A DNA stretch of 64,000 nt from positions 36,321,454 through 36,385,453 of the forward strand of contig NC_030389.2 in assembly GCF_001625215.2 (NCBI RefSeq), written 5' to 3'. The notes below the pieces were generated by a model, which worked only from the letters and a program-made list of their open reading frames with translations, did not search any database and was not told where the DNA came from. This document shows positions 34,284 through 48,116 of the stretch, piece by piece. The translations under genes were made by a program, and so were the position numbers. The stretch comes from Daucus carota subsp. sativus (taxonomy: Eukaryota; Streptophyta; Magnoliopsida; Apiales; Apiaceae). Positions within the stretch are counted from its first letter, which is position 1. Every line of letters starts with the position of its first letter.

Positions 34284-36855
34284 AAAAAAAAATTCTTTAC
34301 CTTAAGTTACTTATGAAAAAGTTTAAAATACAATATATTTTTACAAATTAGCTAAATCAAAAAATAAAATCTCTTATATATTCCCATTAAAATAACAATA
34401 AATGGAAGGTTATACGAGTACACCCTAGAAAAACCCATTATCGGATATACATAATACGATTATGAATATGTTACCTAAGACAGTTAGACTCTTCGGTGTG
34501 CCTCGAGTACCCGTGTTGGACAGACACTGAGACATGGACCCTCTCTCTTGTACAACTGTTGCAGATTTTGACACTAATTTTAGGCCTAAAACATGTACAG
34601 TACTCTATATTTTTAAAATATTACCAAGTCTATCATTTAGACATGTATCCATGTTGAACAACTTACCTAAGTAACAAAGATTATGATATATAATTCGAAA
34701 CACCCAACGAAAACACAGCAAACATCATATGTAATAGAACTATACACAGAAAAAGGGAAAGTGAAACAAAATAAAAAAAAAGATCGGAATAAAATAAAAC
34801 GCTACTGACCAGAAAGTGACGCCGGGGAAATTGCATGGATCGCCTGTGTGTATAGACTAGACAGTCTTTTATTTCATCTTTTATCTTTCATCTTTCTGTC
34901 TTCTTCTTAGGTTTGAGTTTTTGAGAATCCCAAGAAACCCTCGTGAATAAAGTACTGTTGAAGGTGGAGAAGTACGAATTACGAAGTACACTCTTAAACC
35001 TGCTTTAATTTAGTCTCCGTGTTTTATTACTGTCATGCCTACGTAGAAAATATTCTTCCTTTATTTTGACTTTTTTCATGTATTTTATGGTGAATAAAAA
35101 AATATTTTTTTATATTCTATTTTTTTGGAGGAAAATTATAAATAAAAATTTCGCATTTAAATTTTAATGAAAAGGAAATTTTCAAAATTTTTATAAAGTA
35201 TGTTTTCTATAAAAGTGATAAATTTTCCATGAAATTTAAATTGACATGTATAATGGGATAGAGGGAGTAGAAATTTTATTTTATTCAATATTTTTTTTGA
35301 ATGCATAATTGATAAAATGCCGTACCACTTTTAATATATTTTTTGGAGAATTAAAAATTTATTTGCATGTTAAGGCACCTAAAGATATATGACAAGACTC
35401 AAAATGTCACATAAAAATAGAAGTACTAAATTAATAATTTCAATATATTTTTTTTTCTAATATAATAATAATCATGATATATTTAATCTCAATTAAATAA
35501 TTTGATAAAAAGTTCAGATAGAATAATGGTCCGTGAACAGAGCCGACAATCTTGTAAACGACCTGAAATACATTATACGAGAACTCAAATACAGATTATC
35601 TCAATTCCTTGACAAAAATTCAAATACAGATTATCTCAATTCCTTGACAAAAATTTGTAAATGATAGTATGAAATACATGGCACAAATAACTCAAATTTG
35701 AATTTAGTTCAATTGCTTGACAAAGATGATATCAGATTGGCACGGTTAGATTTGTTTTTGTTTCTTAATAAAGAAAAATCGGATTATAAAGTAATAAATT
35801 ATTTCGATAATTCTCTAACCGTGCCTTTTATCTTATTGAAGGAAGATCTTATTTTGAGAACTTATCGTCCCATCTTTGAGAGAAAATTATGAATATTATT
35901 TTTTTTTGTCATTATGAATATAATTGTTTGGTTCTCTTCATTTCTCTCTTTCTTTGTTATATCCCTCAGCTGGAGAGTATTATTTTCTCTATCCTAATTT
36001 CCAACTCAGATCCCAAATGTAAAAGTCGGTAAGATCATAAGAAACATATCAAATCATAAAATCAAAATAATTCAGATCCAAATGGTCCTACATATACCAC
36101 TAAAAAGTAACGAAGTCTTGAACTAGGAAGACAGGGTTATCGGTTATAAACTCGCAAATTCAACTCATAAGGGTTCAATATTATCCAAATACAAATCCGA
36201 GATGTTTCAGTTAATATTTGGCTGGCATGTTTACTATGGTGAAGACTGGAGTGCAGCAACTTGAAGAAACAAAACCTAGCAAGTAGCAAAGACAATTACT
36301 AGTCCCTGGAATGACCAGAAGCTATGCTCAGTTGAAGTAACCACAAACCCATGCAGCAAAACAATAATTCATACTCAGATAAGAAAGTATTCTCAAGAAA
36401 AGTTGATCATAGAAAGTTTTAGAAGAACTTGATAACATTGCAATATAACTTACCAATATGCTCATACATACAGGCATTGTGGTGATAGTTGATGCTTCTA
36501 ATATATTTGTGCAATACATGACATAACAACAAGATACAGTAACACGATGCACACAAACACGCACAAATAAGATTTAGCCTTGTACCAGTTACGGCTAAGT
36601 AGTCCAAAGGCTCTCAGTCCGATTGAATATCGGACAGCTGAACTTATTTTTCACTAAAATCTTCCACAGCTACTAGTCAAGGAAGGGGAGTGACAAAAGT
36701 TAAAGGAAACCTCTATTAGCAGAGTAGGTAACAAACAGCAAGCCGTATGTGCTAGATGGGTGTGGATAACACATGACTTTCCTTCAGGCTTCAGCCAGAC
36801 TCCTTTCCGTGAGTCGGAGTGGAGCATTTGGTCGGTTCAAAATAAAACCAGTTTA
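34284..36855. other. AT-rich spacer and right-flank duplicate
   Basis: About 34284-35690 is AT-rich with no gene recognised. About 35690-36850 is the diverged duplicate of the left flank (10500-11420). Two adjacent copies of ATTCAAATACAGATTATCTC-like sequence lie near 35588-35655. Confidence 0.65.
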
Positions 36856-37377
36856 ATTTTAATAGCCCAAGGCAGCAGCAAAGAAATGATCTTGCATACC
36901 TGCATATAATGGACGTCCGAAACAACTTTGAATATCAGGAGCCAATGCGAAGGCTAATTCCCTCTCAAGCTTGGAATGTCCCCCGTCTCAACTCCAATTG
37001 TTTAAAAAGTTTTGAAAGATTATACGTTTAAAAAGTGATACCTTACTTCAGAAGAAAAATCAGAAAGATTTAAAATTACTAGATGTGTACAGATTCAGCT
37101 TTAAAGTTTCTTGATAAAAACATAGAGCGATGCCAGAAAGAACATATTGTGGAAAACCTTATCGGATAAGATTGACCCCTGTATTACAGGATGACTTTCA
37201 CATGATTTTTTAGATTTAAAAATGGTATTAATTTTCTAATATAGATACATACAAACGTTGTTTTTTCTTTGTAGCTTCATAAAAAACAGAAAGCTGATAA
37301 TACCAACACGAGTTATTTTTTGTGTGTGATGAGTTGTGTGGGCTCGGCTAAAACAAAACCTGCCAAACATTCTAGGC

Positions 37378-37566
37378 ATACCTTTTCTCGGCCTTTTGGC
37401 TAAGATCAAGTGTAGTATCTGTTCTTATCAATAATCTGATATTGGGCCAATGGTCCACAGATATTAAATTAATTTTTTAAGGGGAAGGCCCGCCACAATA
37501 GCTTCTATTGGGGTTTCGAGAGTCGCCCAAAGTGCTGCACTACTGCTGGGCCAGACTCACCCCACC
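37378..37566 (+). ncRNA. U2 snRNA (copy 6, segment B)
   Basis: Counterpart of 23317-23513, 189 nt, with several single-base differences such as CCTTTTCTCGG and the loss of GTTT before ATAATCTGATATTGGG. Read literally it is damaged, but the changes fit sequencing error. Confidence 0.75.
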
Positions 37567-38474
37567 AAAACATATTCCACCTTCTTGTATTTTAGTAGAA
37601 CACGTTTTTTATCACACTTAAATATCGTAGAAAATTTATAAAACAACAGGCAACATATAATATAACGATAATGTCAGTCTCATAGATGGAATAGAGAAAA
37701 AGTTACCCAGAATAATTTTATTCTAACTTAGTAAAAAGAAAGACTCTATAAGGTAATATTTTTTTTCAACTTAACACGCTACTTTCTTAATATAGTCTTA
37801 CTATATTCACATTAATATACGAAAAATAAAACAGTTCGGCTCAGTTTATCACCATACCCACTAAATATACACATGGTATTGTCAAGTTGTTTTCACAAAA
37901 ATATTATTTGATGGCTAAGTGAAAGAATGACAAAACTTTGTTGGTTTGTTGACTGAACATCTCTTAGAACGACACACCTGAAGGTTACATTAACGCATTT
38001 ACACTCTCATAATAATATACAGTGGGGAACTTATCTTCGTACCTCTTTTGCGGAAAAAACACCGACCAACACAGCTCCCATCTCAACTTTCCCCCAGTCT
38101 CAACTCCGAAAACTAGAAGCTCGATGGAGAGCATATGTTTTTGAGAAGCGACGCTGCATGTAAAGATTTCCATACACCGTTCCAACTTTCTCGCGCCTGT
38201 CATCCAAGGCAAGCAACTCCACTCACCAGGCCTGGAACTGTAAACATTTGACCACGATGACAGAAAATTAGTTCAAACATTTACATATCAATGCTTGCAA
38301 TTAGGACTGATAACTGAAATTTTTTCAACAAACAGGTGTCAATAAGATGCAATGGTATTGTTATTAATATACTTATATATTAGTGATTTGCTCGCAAAAG
38401 CTTCCCTCATCCACGGAGTAAAACAAAAGAATTCTGACAAAGGTATAAAAGAGAGGCACGGCCGACTTGACCAC

Positions 38475-38622
38475 ATACTTACAGGGATGGATCAATGGGT
38501 GATCATTGAGGCCCATGTCTAGGAAGCAACTGTCCATTGCACTTTGGAAGTTCCTAAGGTCTACCCAAGTGGTGGACCTAACACATAATTGTGTTAGGGG
38601 GGCTTGCGTCCGCGCAGCCCCG
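38475..38622 (+). ncRNA. U1 snRNA (copy 6, segment B)
   Basis: Counterpart of 24436-24586. Reads ATACTTACAGGGATGG at the 5' end, altering the splice-site pairing sequence, plus other small indels likely to be sequence errors. Confidence 0.75.
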
Positions 38623-39574
38623 CAATTATAGTCAAGCATTTGTTGTGTTATGATAATGTATATTGTTAACAACTTAACAACCGCTCCCATTATTTTGTAA
38701 AAATATTATATTTTCCATCATTCACATTATATCAATACATAAAAGTTGGACTCATTTCTCACTTACGACCAAGCATGTACATATGGTATTGTTAAGTTGG
38801 TTTCAATTTCACTTTACTCGCCTAGCAAGTTGGCAAAGTCCATATTAAGTGAAATCAAATATCTCAGCAATAACATATGGTTCGAGATTTTGTGTTCCTG
38901 AAAAATCTTTTAAGTCTTGCTAAATTGTAAGAGTTTTAACAAACTGGAATGTCTGTGTTTCAAATGAGTTGTTAAGGCTAAATTCGATGTTTTTTTTTCT
39001 GTTGCTTGCAGTAAGACACATATTAGATCAGGCAACGGATTAAATTGCTCGTAATATATTATCATTCCTAATTCATCTTATATAGCCCCAGCGCCAGCAG
39101 CAAAGAAATGATCTCCTACCTGATCTTGAATGGACGTACGAAACAAACTTTGAATATCAGGATCATTCGAATGCTAATTCCATCTCAGCTTGAATGTCCC
39201 GTCTCAACCCAAAAGTTAAAAAGGTTGAAGAGATTATACTTTTAAAAGTGATACCTACATTTCAGAATGAAATCAGAAAGATTTAATTACTTAGTGTGTG
39301 AAGGCCTTTAAGTTTTTCTTTGATTAAAAAATAGACGATTGCCAGAAAACATATTGTGGAAACTCATATTGGATGAAGATGACCCCAAGTATACAGATGA
39401 CTTTCCCATGGATTTTTAATTAAAAAATTGTATTAATTTCTAATACTGAAATACACACGTTTTTGTCTTTTGTAGCTTCATAAAACACAGAAAGCTGATA
39501 ATACCACCACGAGTTATTTTGTGTTGAGAGTTGTGGGGCTCGGCTTATAAACAAACCTGCAAAACATTCTAGGC

Positions 39575-39768
39575 ATACCTTTCTCGGCCTTTGGCTAAGA
39601 TCAAGTGTAGTATCTGTTCTTATCAGTTTAATATCTGATATGTGGGCCAATGGTCCAACGATATAAATTAATTTTTTAAGGGGAAGGCCCGCCACAATAG
39701 CTTGTTATGGGGTCTTCGAAAGTCGCCCAGTTGCTAGCACTACTGCTCGGCCAGGCCTCGCCCCACCC
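39575..39768 (+). ncRNA. U2 snRNA (copy 7, segment B)
   Basis: Counterpart of 25553-25749 with one-base losses (GGCCTTTGGCTAAG, GGTCCAACGATATAAATT) and gains in the 3' domain. Confidence 0.75.
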
Positions 39769-40458
39769 AGAACATAGTCTCACCTTTCTTGTCTATTTTA
39801 GTAGAACACGTTTTTACATCACTTAAAATATCGTAAGAAAATTTATACACAACACCGGCAACATATATAATATAAGATAATGACACGTCTCATAGCATGG
39901 TATAGAGAAAAGGTTACCCAGAATAATTTTATTCTGACGTCGTATAAGAAAAGACTCTATAAAGTATTTGTGTTAATCAACTTAACACACTAATTTTTTT
40001 AAGAGATATTCTTACTATTATTCATATTATATACGAAAAATAAAACAGTTAGGCTCATTTTCACATATTACCCACTAAATATATACACATGTATTGTCAA
40101 GTTGTTTTCTACAAAAATATTATTGATGGCTAGTGAAAGAATGACAAAACTTGTTGGTTTGTTGACTGAACATCTCTAAGAATGACACACTTAAAGAGGT
40201 TACATAAAGCATTTAACTTGCATAATAATATCTCATACTGTACTACGAATAGCCACTTTATCAAAAGCTCTGGGTCCTTTGACAGCTTGATTGATACGGT
40301 TATGCAGCGCTACTGTCCAAACTTAACTTGATTTTTCACAGGAAAAGAAAAATTGATATTCTAAAAAGTTCAGAAACCTCGCCAACACTGCATACCGAAG
40401 TTTCAGCCGGACAGTGGAAAAAAAAACAAAGTTACTTCTAAAAAATCACAACTATAAA

Positions 40459-40497
40459 AATTGTGTAGGGGGCTTGCGTCCGCGACCCCCACCCCCC
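40459..40497 (+). pseudogene. U1 3' fragment (segment B)
   Basis: Counterpart of 26457-26492, reading TTGTGTAGGGGGCTTGCGTC and so on. No gene body or promoter. Confidence 0.7.
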
Positions 40498-41027
40498 AAA
40501 TTTATAGTGAAGTATTTGCTGGGGTTATGGGAGCTTTACTGTTTATTACTGTACGAGGTCATGTTAACACTAGAGCGTTTCATGTTTCAAAAGTTTAAAT
40601 AACCTAACATATATACAACTTGGTGTTTTTCCTTATTTTCTTGTCGACTGATACAGCTTTGCAGCTGCTACTGTTCAAACTTCAACTTTAATTTCACACA
40701 GGAAAGATACTTGTTATCGCGAAAAAGTCAGAAACCTCGCCAATACTGCATACCGAAATTCAGTCGCACAGTCCAAGGAAAAAGAAAGAAAGAACCAATT
40801 ACTTATAAAATATTACTACAAGTATAATAAAATGACTCCCGCGTCATGTTCTGCAGCACCGCCTGAAAAGGAGAGAGCTATCGGTTGCCTTTCACTGTGT
40901 TTGCTTGCTCTTATTCAACTTTTCAGGACTTCGAAAAGAAATCCCACATTGCACGAATAAGCGCGACACATCAACAAATCACATATTGAAAGAACTGTTC
41001 TGTTCTCTAATAAAAAAATAAAAAAAA

Positions 41028-41142
41028 GCAGCCAGCGATGAGCACAAAGCAATATTCTTCGCCTTTTACTAAAGAATACCGTGTGCTCGTCACTTACAAT
41101 GGCCTAAGCCTATTTTGGAGGGGGTTTCTGCACAGATCTCCC
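41028..41142 (+). ncRNA. U5 snRNA (segment B)
   Basis: Counterpart of 27042-27162. Loop CGCCTTTTACTAAAG is intact, but ATATTCTTC and CTATTTTGG are each one or more bases short. Confidence 0.8.
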
Positions 41143-41763
41143 TAACAATTCAAGCTAAGAACTTTATGCAATCTGCCGACTAAGGGGAGTATCTGGGATC
41201 CCGAGGCTTTACAAAACTGGGTTCATCTTCAGTGTTGTGATAATTTCACTTTTATCGCATAGTTTTAGTTCTATATTTTGATGTGTTTGTCTTGGCAATT
41301 TGATACGATCACGCATGTGTTTCAATTCATTAATTATTGATATTGAATTCTGCTCTTTACTATGTTCGTGGGTGCTCTTCTTTGTTCATAGCTCAATCAC
41401 AAAAGCAAAGGGTCTTTCCTAAAAAAAAACGCTGTTAGGAAATCGGTTGTGTTGTTTTGCGGCCAGTTAGGGGAGCAGCCCAGGGAAGACCTGCTGAAAC
41501 TTTGACTTCTAAAACACCTTGTTCTATATTTTCTGAGAGCCTCCTCTTTGTGCTACCACCCTCGAGAAACATCTTCAGAGATTTGCATTAATATGTGGGT
41601 ATTTCAGGACATTGTACTCGAAATTATTATCCACATATTTAGTTCCCCTGTCCTATAGCTCTACCCTGCTGATTTCTGGTTGGAGTTGTGTAACCACATC
41701 GAGATTATTTTGTGTTGGGAGTTGTGCCAACTCGGCTTATAAACAAAGTCAGCCAAACTTTCA

Positions 41764-41947
41764 GCCTTTTGGCTAAGATCAAGTTGTAGTATCTGTTTCT
41801 TATCAGTTTATAATATCTGATATGTGGGCAATGGTCCACACATATTAAATTAATTTTTTAAGGGGAAGGCCCACACAAAAGCTTGCTATTGGGGTCTTCG
41901 AGAGTGCGCCCCAGTGCTGCACTACTGCTCGGGCCAGGCCCCACACC
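41764..41947 (+). pseudogene. 5'-truncated U2 (copy 8, segment B)
   Basis: Counterpart of 27790-27977: the same missing 5' end, plus extra indels (AAGTTGTAGTATCTGTTTCTT). Confidence 0.75.
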
Positions 41948-42540
41948 AAAAACATAGTCTCAAAATTGCTTACCTATTTTTGCGGAAACATGTTTTTATT
42001 ATCTGCTAAATAACCATCTAAATATAGGATTAAGAACATATTTTTTGTGTCTAGATTGTGTATATAACTATAATGTATGGTCCAGCAATTAGAGAACACT
42101 TATAGATGGTATATAGAAAATATTATGTCTATAATGTCTATTGTTTTCATCCTCAACTTCACATGCTCAAATCATTTTTTAATATATTTTTATAACTATT
42201 CACATAAATATAACAAATGAGGCTCCATTTTACAAGTACGACCAAACGTGTATACACATGGTATTGTTAAGAGTTGTTTTGTATGAACGGGTCTTAAACA
42301 ACTGCGAAGCCGCACCCACCCCAGGTTGAGGAAAAATGCAAGCAAACCTAGGAAAAGGTTTGGGCTACTTCTTATGACTCTGAACACATATCACACTTTA
42401 AAGGAAATCGCTTTAGTTTGTTCACCTCCATTGCTTCAATTTAATAGTTAATGACTAAAAGGTTTGCTCCAAGAGTTACATAGAGGTCCTAGGTTTGTTC
42501 CGGTCAATGTCCCTAAACCTAAAATCCTTCCTACAAAGCT

Positions 42541-42599
42541 CTGCCGGAGGACACTTGAAAAATTAGCAAGGACTTTGTGCAAGATGAAAAGCACGAAGG
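42541..42599 (+). pseudogene. U6 relic (segment B)
   Basis: Counterpart of 28564-28618; contains ATTAGCAAGGACTTTGTGCA. Confidence 0.6.
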
Positions 42600-44309
42600 T
42601 TAAAAATTATTTCTCAATCAAGCGCCCCCACTGTAATACAAGCCTTTCTATGAACTGATTTTTCTTCCTCCCCCCTCCTTCCCCTTTCTTTTTCTAGGTT
42701 TCTTTAAAGCACACCAAATGAGCTTTTAAAGCTGAAACAACAGTACATCAATATTTTACTTAATCCCGTTGTCAATGTGGCATACATAAGAAGTTTAAGA
42801 ACATATTTGATCAGGCAACGGACTTAATTGCATAATAATATATTATCATTATACATAATAAATCTCATAAGCCAAGAGCAGCAGCAAAGAAATGATCCTC
42901 GAACCCTGATATGGACGTACGAACAAATTTGAATGTCAGGACCAACGAATGCTGATCCCTCTCAACTTGTAGGTCCTGTCTCAATTCCAAAATTTGAAAG
43001 GTTGCCTTCTGGAAAGTGATGGCCTACATCTCAGAATAAAATTTACAAGCTGTCAATTACTGACGTGTACAGAATCAGTCTTTAATTTTTTTGTTTGATT
43101 AAAAAATATACACGCTGCCAGAATAACATATGGAAACTCATAATAAACAAAGATGGGAGCAGAAGTATTACATATGACTTTCCCACGGATTTTTAATTAA
43201 GAAAAGGTCCTTAATTTTTTAATACCAAGATCTTACAGGTTTTTTTCTTTGCAACTTCAAAACAGAAACTGATAGTGTTTGTACTGAATTATTCTCCTAA
43301 ACCTGCTATAAGCACTTACCTAAAACAATTTTCTGTAGGTGAATTTGCGGGATGCACAACTCAACTGTCCGATGATAATTAAAATGAGACCGAAAGAATC
43401 TCATAATGTACTACAATAATAGCCACTTTATCAAAAGCTCTGGTACAGAGATGAATTCCTTAATTTTAAAAAAATCCCGGGTGCCGCAACACACATGAGA
43501 TTAGTATAATACGTGAATATATCTTTTAAAAACACATATGGTACAGACTGTTAAGTTGCAAAAATCATCAAAGAATTCAGTTCTTTTACTGTTCTATTCA
43601 ATATCAAAAAAAAAAAAAAAATAAGAGATTGTCTACGTTCAGTTTGAAAGGTTTCTGAGTAGTGAACTGGCAGTTTGCAACCAAATCTCCCCTAACAATC
43701 AGCTAAGAAAATTATGCAATCTGCCGACTATGAGGAGTATCTACATCCCTGAGGCTCTCAAAACTGTTCAATCTTCAGTGTTGTGATAATTCACTTTATT
43801 CGGCAAGCTGTTAAGTCTATTTTGATGTGTTTGTGTTTGGCGATTTGATACGAACACGCATGTTTCAATTCAGTAATTAATGATATTGGATTTTTTGCAT
43901 TTTCATGTTCGGGGGGTGTCTCTTTTTTTGGTTCATAGCTCATGTCACAAAAGCAAAGGGTGCTTGCCTAAAAATAACGCAGTTAGGAAATCGTTTGTGT
44001 TGTTTCTGCGGTTCAGTTAGGGGAGCAGCCCGTGGAAGACCTGCTGAACTTTTGACTTCTAAAACACCTTGTTCTATATTTTTCTGAGACCTCTCTTTGT
44101 GGGCTACCACCCTCTGAACATCTTCAGATTTTGCAATTAATATTTGGGTATTCGGACATGTTGTACTCGAAATTATTTATCCTCAATTTAGTTCCCTGTC
44201 CTTTAGCTCTACCCTCTGATTTCTGGCTGAGTCATGTAACACAACGAGATATTTTGTGTTGGGAGTTGTGCGGCTTGGCTTATAACAAAGTCAGCCAAAC
44301 TTTCAAGGC

Positions 44310-44500
44310 ATACTTTCTCGCCTTTTGGCTAAGATCAAGTGTAGTACTGTTCTTATCAGTTTAATATCTGATATGTGGGCCATGGTCCACACGATATTTA
44401 AATTTATTATTAAGGGGGAAGGACCGGCACAATAGATGCTATGGTGGTCTTCAAGAGTCGCCCAAGTGCTGCACTACTGCTCGGGCCAGCTCACCCCACC
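44310..44500 (+). ncRNA. U2 snRNA (copy 9, segment B)
   Basis: Counterpart of 30372-30568. The 5' end reads ATACTTTCTCGCC with two bases missing; the 3' box is again interrupted by the 3'-half duplicate. Confidence 0.7.
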
Positions 44501-44510
44501 AAAACATAGT

Positions 44511-44632
44511 GGGCCATGGTCCACACGATATTAAATTTATTATTAAGGGGGAAGACCGGCACAATAGATTTATTGGGGTTCTTCACGAGTCGCCTAAGTC
44601 GCTGCACATGCTCGGGCCAGGCTCACCCCACA
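44511..44632 (+). pseudogene. Duplicated U2 3' half (segment B)
   Basis: Counterpart of 30579-30704, with the same private variant and several small indels. Confidence 0.75.
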
Positions 44633-45390
44633 AACATAGTCTGAAAGTTCCTGCCTATTTTGCGGAACATGTTTTTACTATCTGTTAAATAACCATCTAA
44701 ATATATGATAAGAAAATCTTTTTTTGATCCACTAGCTTGTGGTATACAACTATTTTGTATGAAGTCCAGCAATTTAACTGCATAATAATTGTACAGTTGA
44801 GAAGGAGCTTCATACCTCTTTTGGGAAAAACACAGACCATCACAGCGTCCATCTCAACTTTTTTCCGTCTCAACTCCGAAAACTATAAGCCCGATGGAGA
44901 GTGTATGTTTTGAGGAGCAATGCTGTTCCAACTTTACTCGCGCCTGTCATCCAAAGCAAGCAATTCCACCCGCAAAACGTAAACATTGCCCAAAGATGAA
45001 AGAAATTAGTTCAAACATTTAGATATTCCATGCTTTGCATTTAGGAACAGATACTGACAATTTTTCAATATAGTCAATAAATCCAATGGTATTCTTACTA
45101 TAATATAGTATTATTAGGTGATTTGCTCTCAAAGCTTCCCCACATGACGGAGTAAGAAAAAGCAACTCCACTCACGGGCCGGAAAACTGTAAACATTTGA
45201 CCAATGAGAAGATGATTAGTTCAAACATTTAGATAGTTTGATGCTTTGCATTTAGGACAGATAACTGAAAATTTCAACAGATGCAAAAGATGCAAATGGT
45301 ATTGTTATTATAAAATATTATTATTATTATTATTAGGTGATTTGCTTGCAAGCTTCCCTCATCGATGGAGTAAAAGAAAAGAATTCTAAC

Positions 45391-45548
45391 AAACTATACC
45401 TGGATGGGTCAATGGGTGATCATTGGTCCCATGGCCTAGAGAAGCAACTTCCATTGCACTGTGTAAGGGTGCCTTCCTAAGGTCTACCCAAGTGGTGGAG
45501 CCTACTAAATAATTTGTGTTAGGGGGGCTTGCGTCCGCGCAGCCCCAG
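45391..45548 (+). ncRNA. TATA-less U1 (copy 8, segment B)
   Basis: Counterpart of 31487-31645; no TATA box upstream and 5' end reading AAACTATACCTGG. It keeps the longer stem-loop II. Confidence 0.65.
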
Positions 45549-48023
45549 CAATTATAGTCAAGTATTGCTGTGGTTTGTGGGATATAATGTAGATTGTTTA
45601 TCAAGTAAACACGCTCAATTGTTTTTAAAAATATTCTTACTTATCACATTATATAATGATAAATATAAAGTAGCTCATTCACAATTACACAAGCATATAC
45701 ACATGTATGGTTAAGTTGTTTTCGCCATAGTTGTTAAGTCCATAAGTTTCACTTACACACATAGTTGGCAAGAGTGAGATCAAATACTCAGCAATATATA
45801 GGGTTCGAAGATTTTGTGTTCCTCAAAAAACTTTTTGTTAAATTGTAAGTTAGAAACAAACTGAATGTCTGTGTTTCAAATGAGGTTTTAGGCTAGATTT
45901 GATGTTTTTCTCTGTGGGCTTACAGTAAGAACCATATTTGATCAACAACAGATTTGATTGCATAATAATAATTATATCATACATAACTAATCTTTACAAG
46001 CCAAGAGCAGCAGCAAAGAAAATCTCCATACCTGTACTGAATGGATGTAAGAAACAAACTTTGAATGTCAGGACCAACCGATGCTAATTTCCCATCTCAG
46101 CTTGAATGTCCCGTCTCAACCTCAAAACCTAAGAGGTTGGGGGAGATTAACTTTTAAAAAGTGATACTACATTCAGAATGAAAATTAGAAAGATGTCATT
46201 ACGAGTGCATACAGATTCAGCTTTAATTTTTTCTTAATTGAAAATAGACGATTGCCAGAAGAAATAGTGAAACTCATATTAAAAGAAGATTGACCCGAGT
46301 ATTACAGATGACTTTCCCATGGTTTTTAATCAAAAAATTGATATTAATTTTCTAATACTAAAATCTTACACGTGTTTTTCTTTTTGTACTTCATAAAACA
46401 GAGAAGCTGATAGTGTTTGTACTATTATTATTCTCTATACCTTGCTTTAGCCTTTAAGAAATTTATCCAAACAATTTCTTTGTAGGGTGAAATTTTGGGA
46501 CGCACATTCAACTGTCTCAAAATTAAGATGAAGACCGAAAGAATCTCATAATGAACTACAAATACAATAATAGCCACTTGATCAAAACCCTGGGTACAAT
46601 AGATGAATTCCTTAATTTAATAAAAATCCCTGTGTCATTTGCCATGAGATCGGTCCTATAATGTGAATATATCTTTTTAAACAACACAATAATGGTATCA
46701 GACTGTAAAAAGATTGCAAAATCATCAAAGAATTCGTTCTTATTTTTACAGTTCTATTCAGGTTTCACGTAAAATGATTGTCAGTTATAGGTTTAGTGAG
46801 TAGTGAACTGTGGCAGTTTGCAACACAAACAGATTCACTGAAATTCCCCTCCTAAAGACCAGTTAAAAGGGAAGCTAAATAATTTATTTTCTTTCATCTT
46901 TATTTGCAGGAATAATAATTAAATAAAAGTTATCATCAGGAAGATTGAGAAATTAACATGGTTTTAAATTTTCAAACTAAACGATGTCTAGTTTTTTTAC
47001 CATCTTCCTCCACTTCTGTAGTTGTGTGAACGACTAGAGAACTTTTCCTAAAAGTACAAAAGATCAGATTCAGAAATCAGGAACAAAAGACAAGAATTGA
47101 AGGAAATCTTGAGTCCACTTACTGAAGGAAAATATCATCAGAACACATTACAACTAAGGCTACAGAGCAACTCTTCTACTACATTAGGCAACATGCAGAT
47201 GCATGTATACTTATCAAATTCAAGGCATATTGAACTAATCTTCCTATATATTAGAGAGCAACTTGACAAAAGGAGTATATGTGTGAAACTGTTTCTATTA
47301 CTAGAGCTCAGAAGTGCACTATGCGTATATTTCTCTACACATCAGCACGCTCAAATTATTGTGTTTTAAATATTTTCTTACTATATTTTACATTAATATA
47401 ATGATAAATAAAAATGCGACGCATTACAACCAAATATCACAATGATCATAAATCATTATCTTTTAATATGGTGAAACGCTTTCTTGTTTTCAAGTTTAAT
47501 GGTTTGTTCTGCCAAAAATATTAGTGATGGTTAAGTGCAAAAATAACAAAGATGTCGATTTTTTATGTGAAACAGCACTTGGCACCAGACAACGGGGAGA
47601 CAGACCAGGTCGAGAAACATACAGTAAATCCATGGGAAATTAATTTTTGCACAGTCCTGGCATCTGCTTGTAAACTCTACACTTTTGAGTTCCAAGCAGT
47701 ACATAGTCCTGGAAATCAAAATGGGCGGGAGCGAATCCATGGACTGAATATATTGATATCACATTTTTGCCCAACAAAAGGTTTGCACAACCAAGAATCG
47801 TCCTACCTGATTTCGCACTACCTTGAAGGAAACCGCTCCAGATTGTTTACCCTCTGCTCACATTTCACGGTCATGGTTAATGACTAGAAGGCTGCTTCGA
47901 GGGTTAAATAGATTCCTAGGTTCAGTTCATCTAATTGTCGGTCAGTATACTAGACACAAACTCCCACACGGTTACGGCATAGACAATATAGCATTTATAT
48001 ACCTCTTCACCACAATCTACAAT

Positions 48024-48116
48024 GTCCCCTTGGGACATCCAATAAAATTGGAACGAGCGAAGAAGATAGCACGGCCCCAGCGCAAGGATGACACGCACAA
48101 ATCGAGGAAGTGGTCC
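48024..48116 (+). ncRNA. U6 snRNA (segment B)
   Basis: Counterpart of 34189-34283, with small indels (CCCCTTGGGACATCC, GAACGAGCGAAGAAGATAGC) that would break conserved parts if real. A-run instead of T-run at the 3' end. Confidence 0.75.

Larger units (their letters stand above)
20290..36855. repeat. Segment A of large tandem duplication
   Basis: The stretch 20290 to about 36103 recurs at 48217-64000 almost base for base (offset 27.93 falling to 27.90 kb), and 22800-34385 recurs in indel-rich form at about 36856-48216. It contains U2 copies 5-9, U1 copies 5, 6 and 8, a U1 fragment, U5, a U6 relic and U6. Confidence 0.93.

Noticed and set aside
34480-34560. GTGTTGGACAGACACTGAGACA stretch resembling dispersed plant repeats
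   Set aside because: Too short and unbounded to assign to an element.
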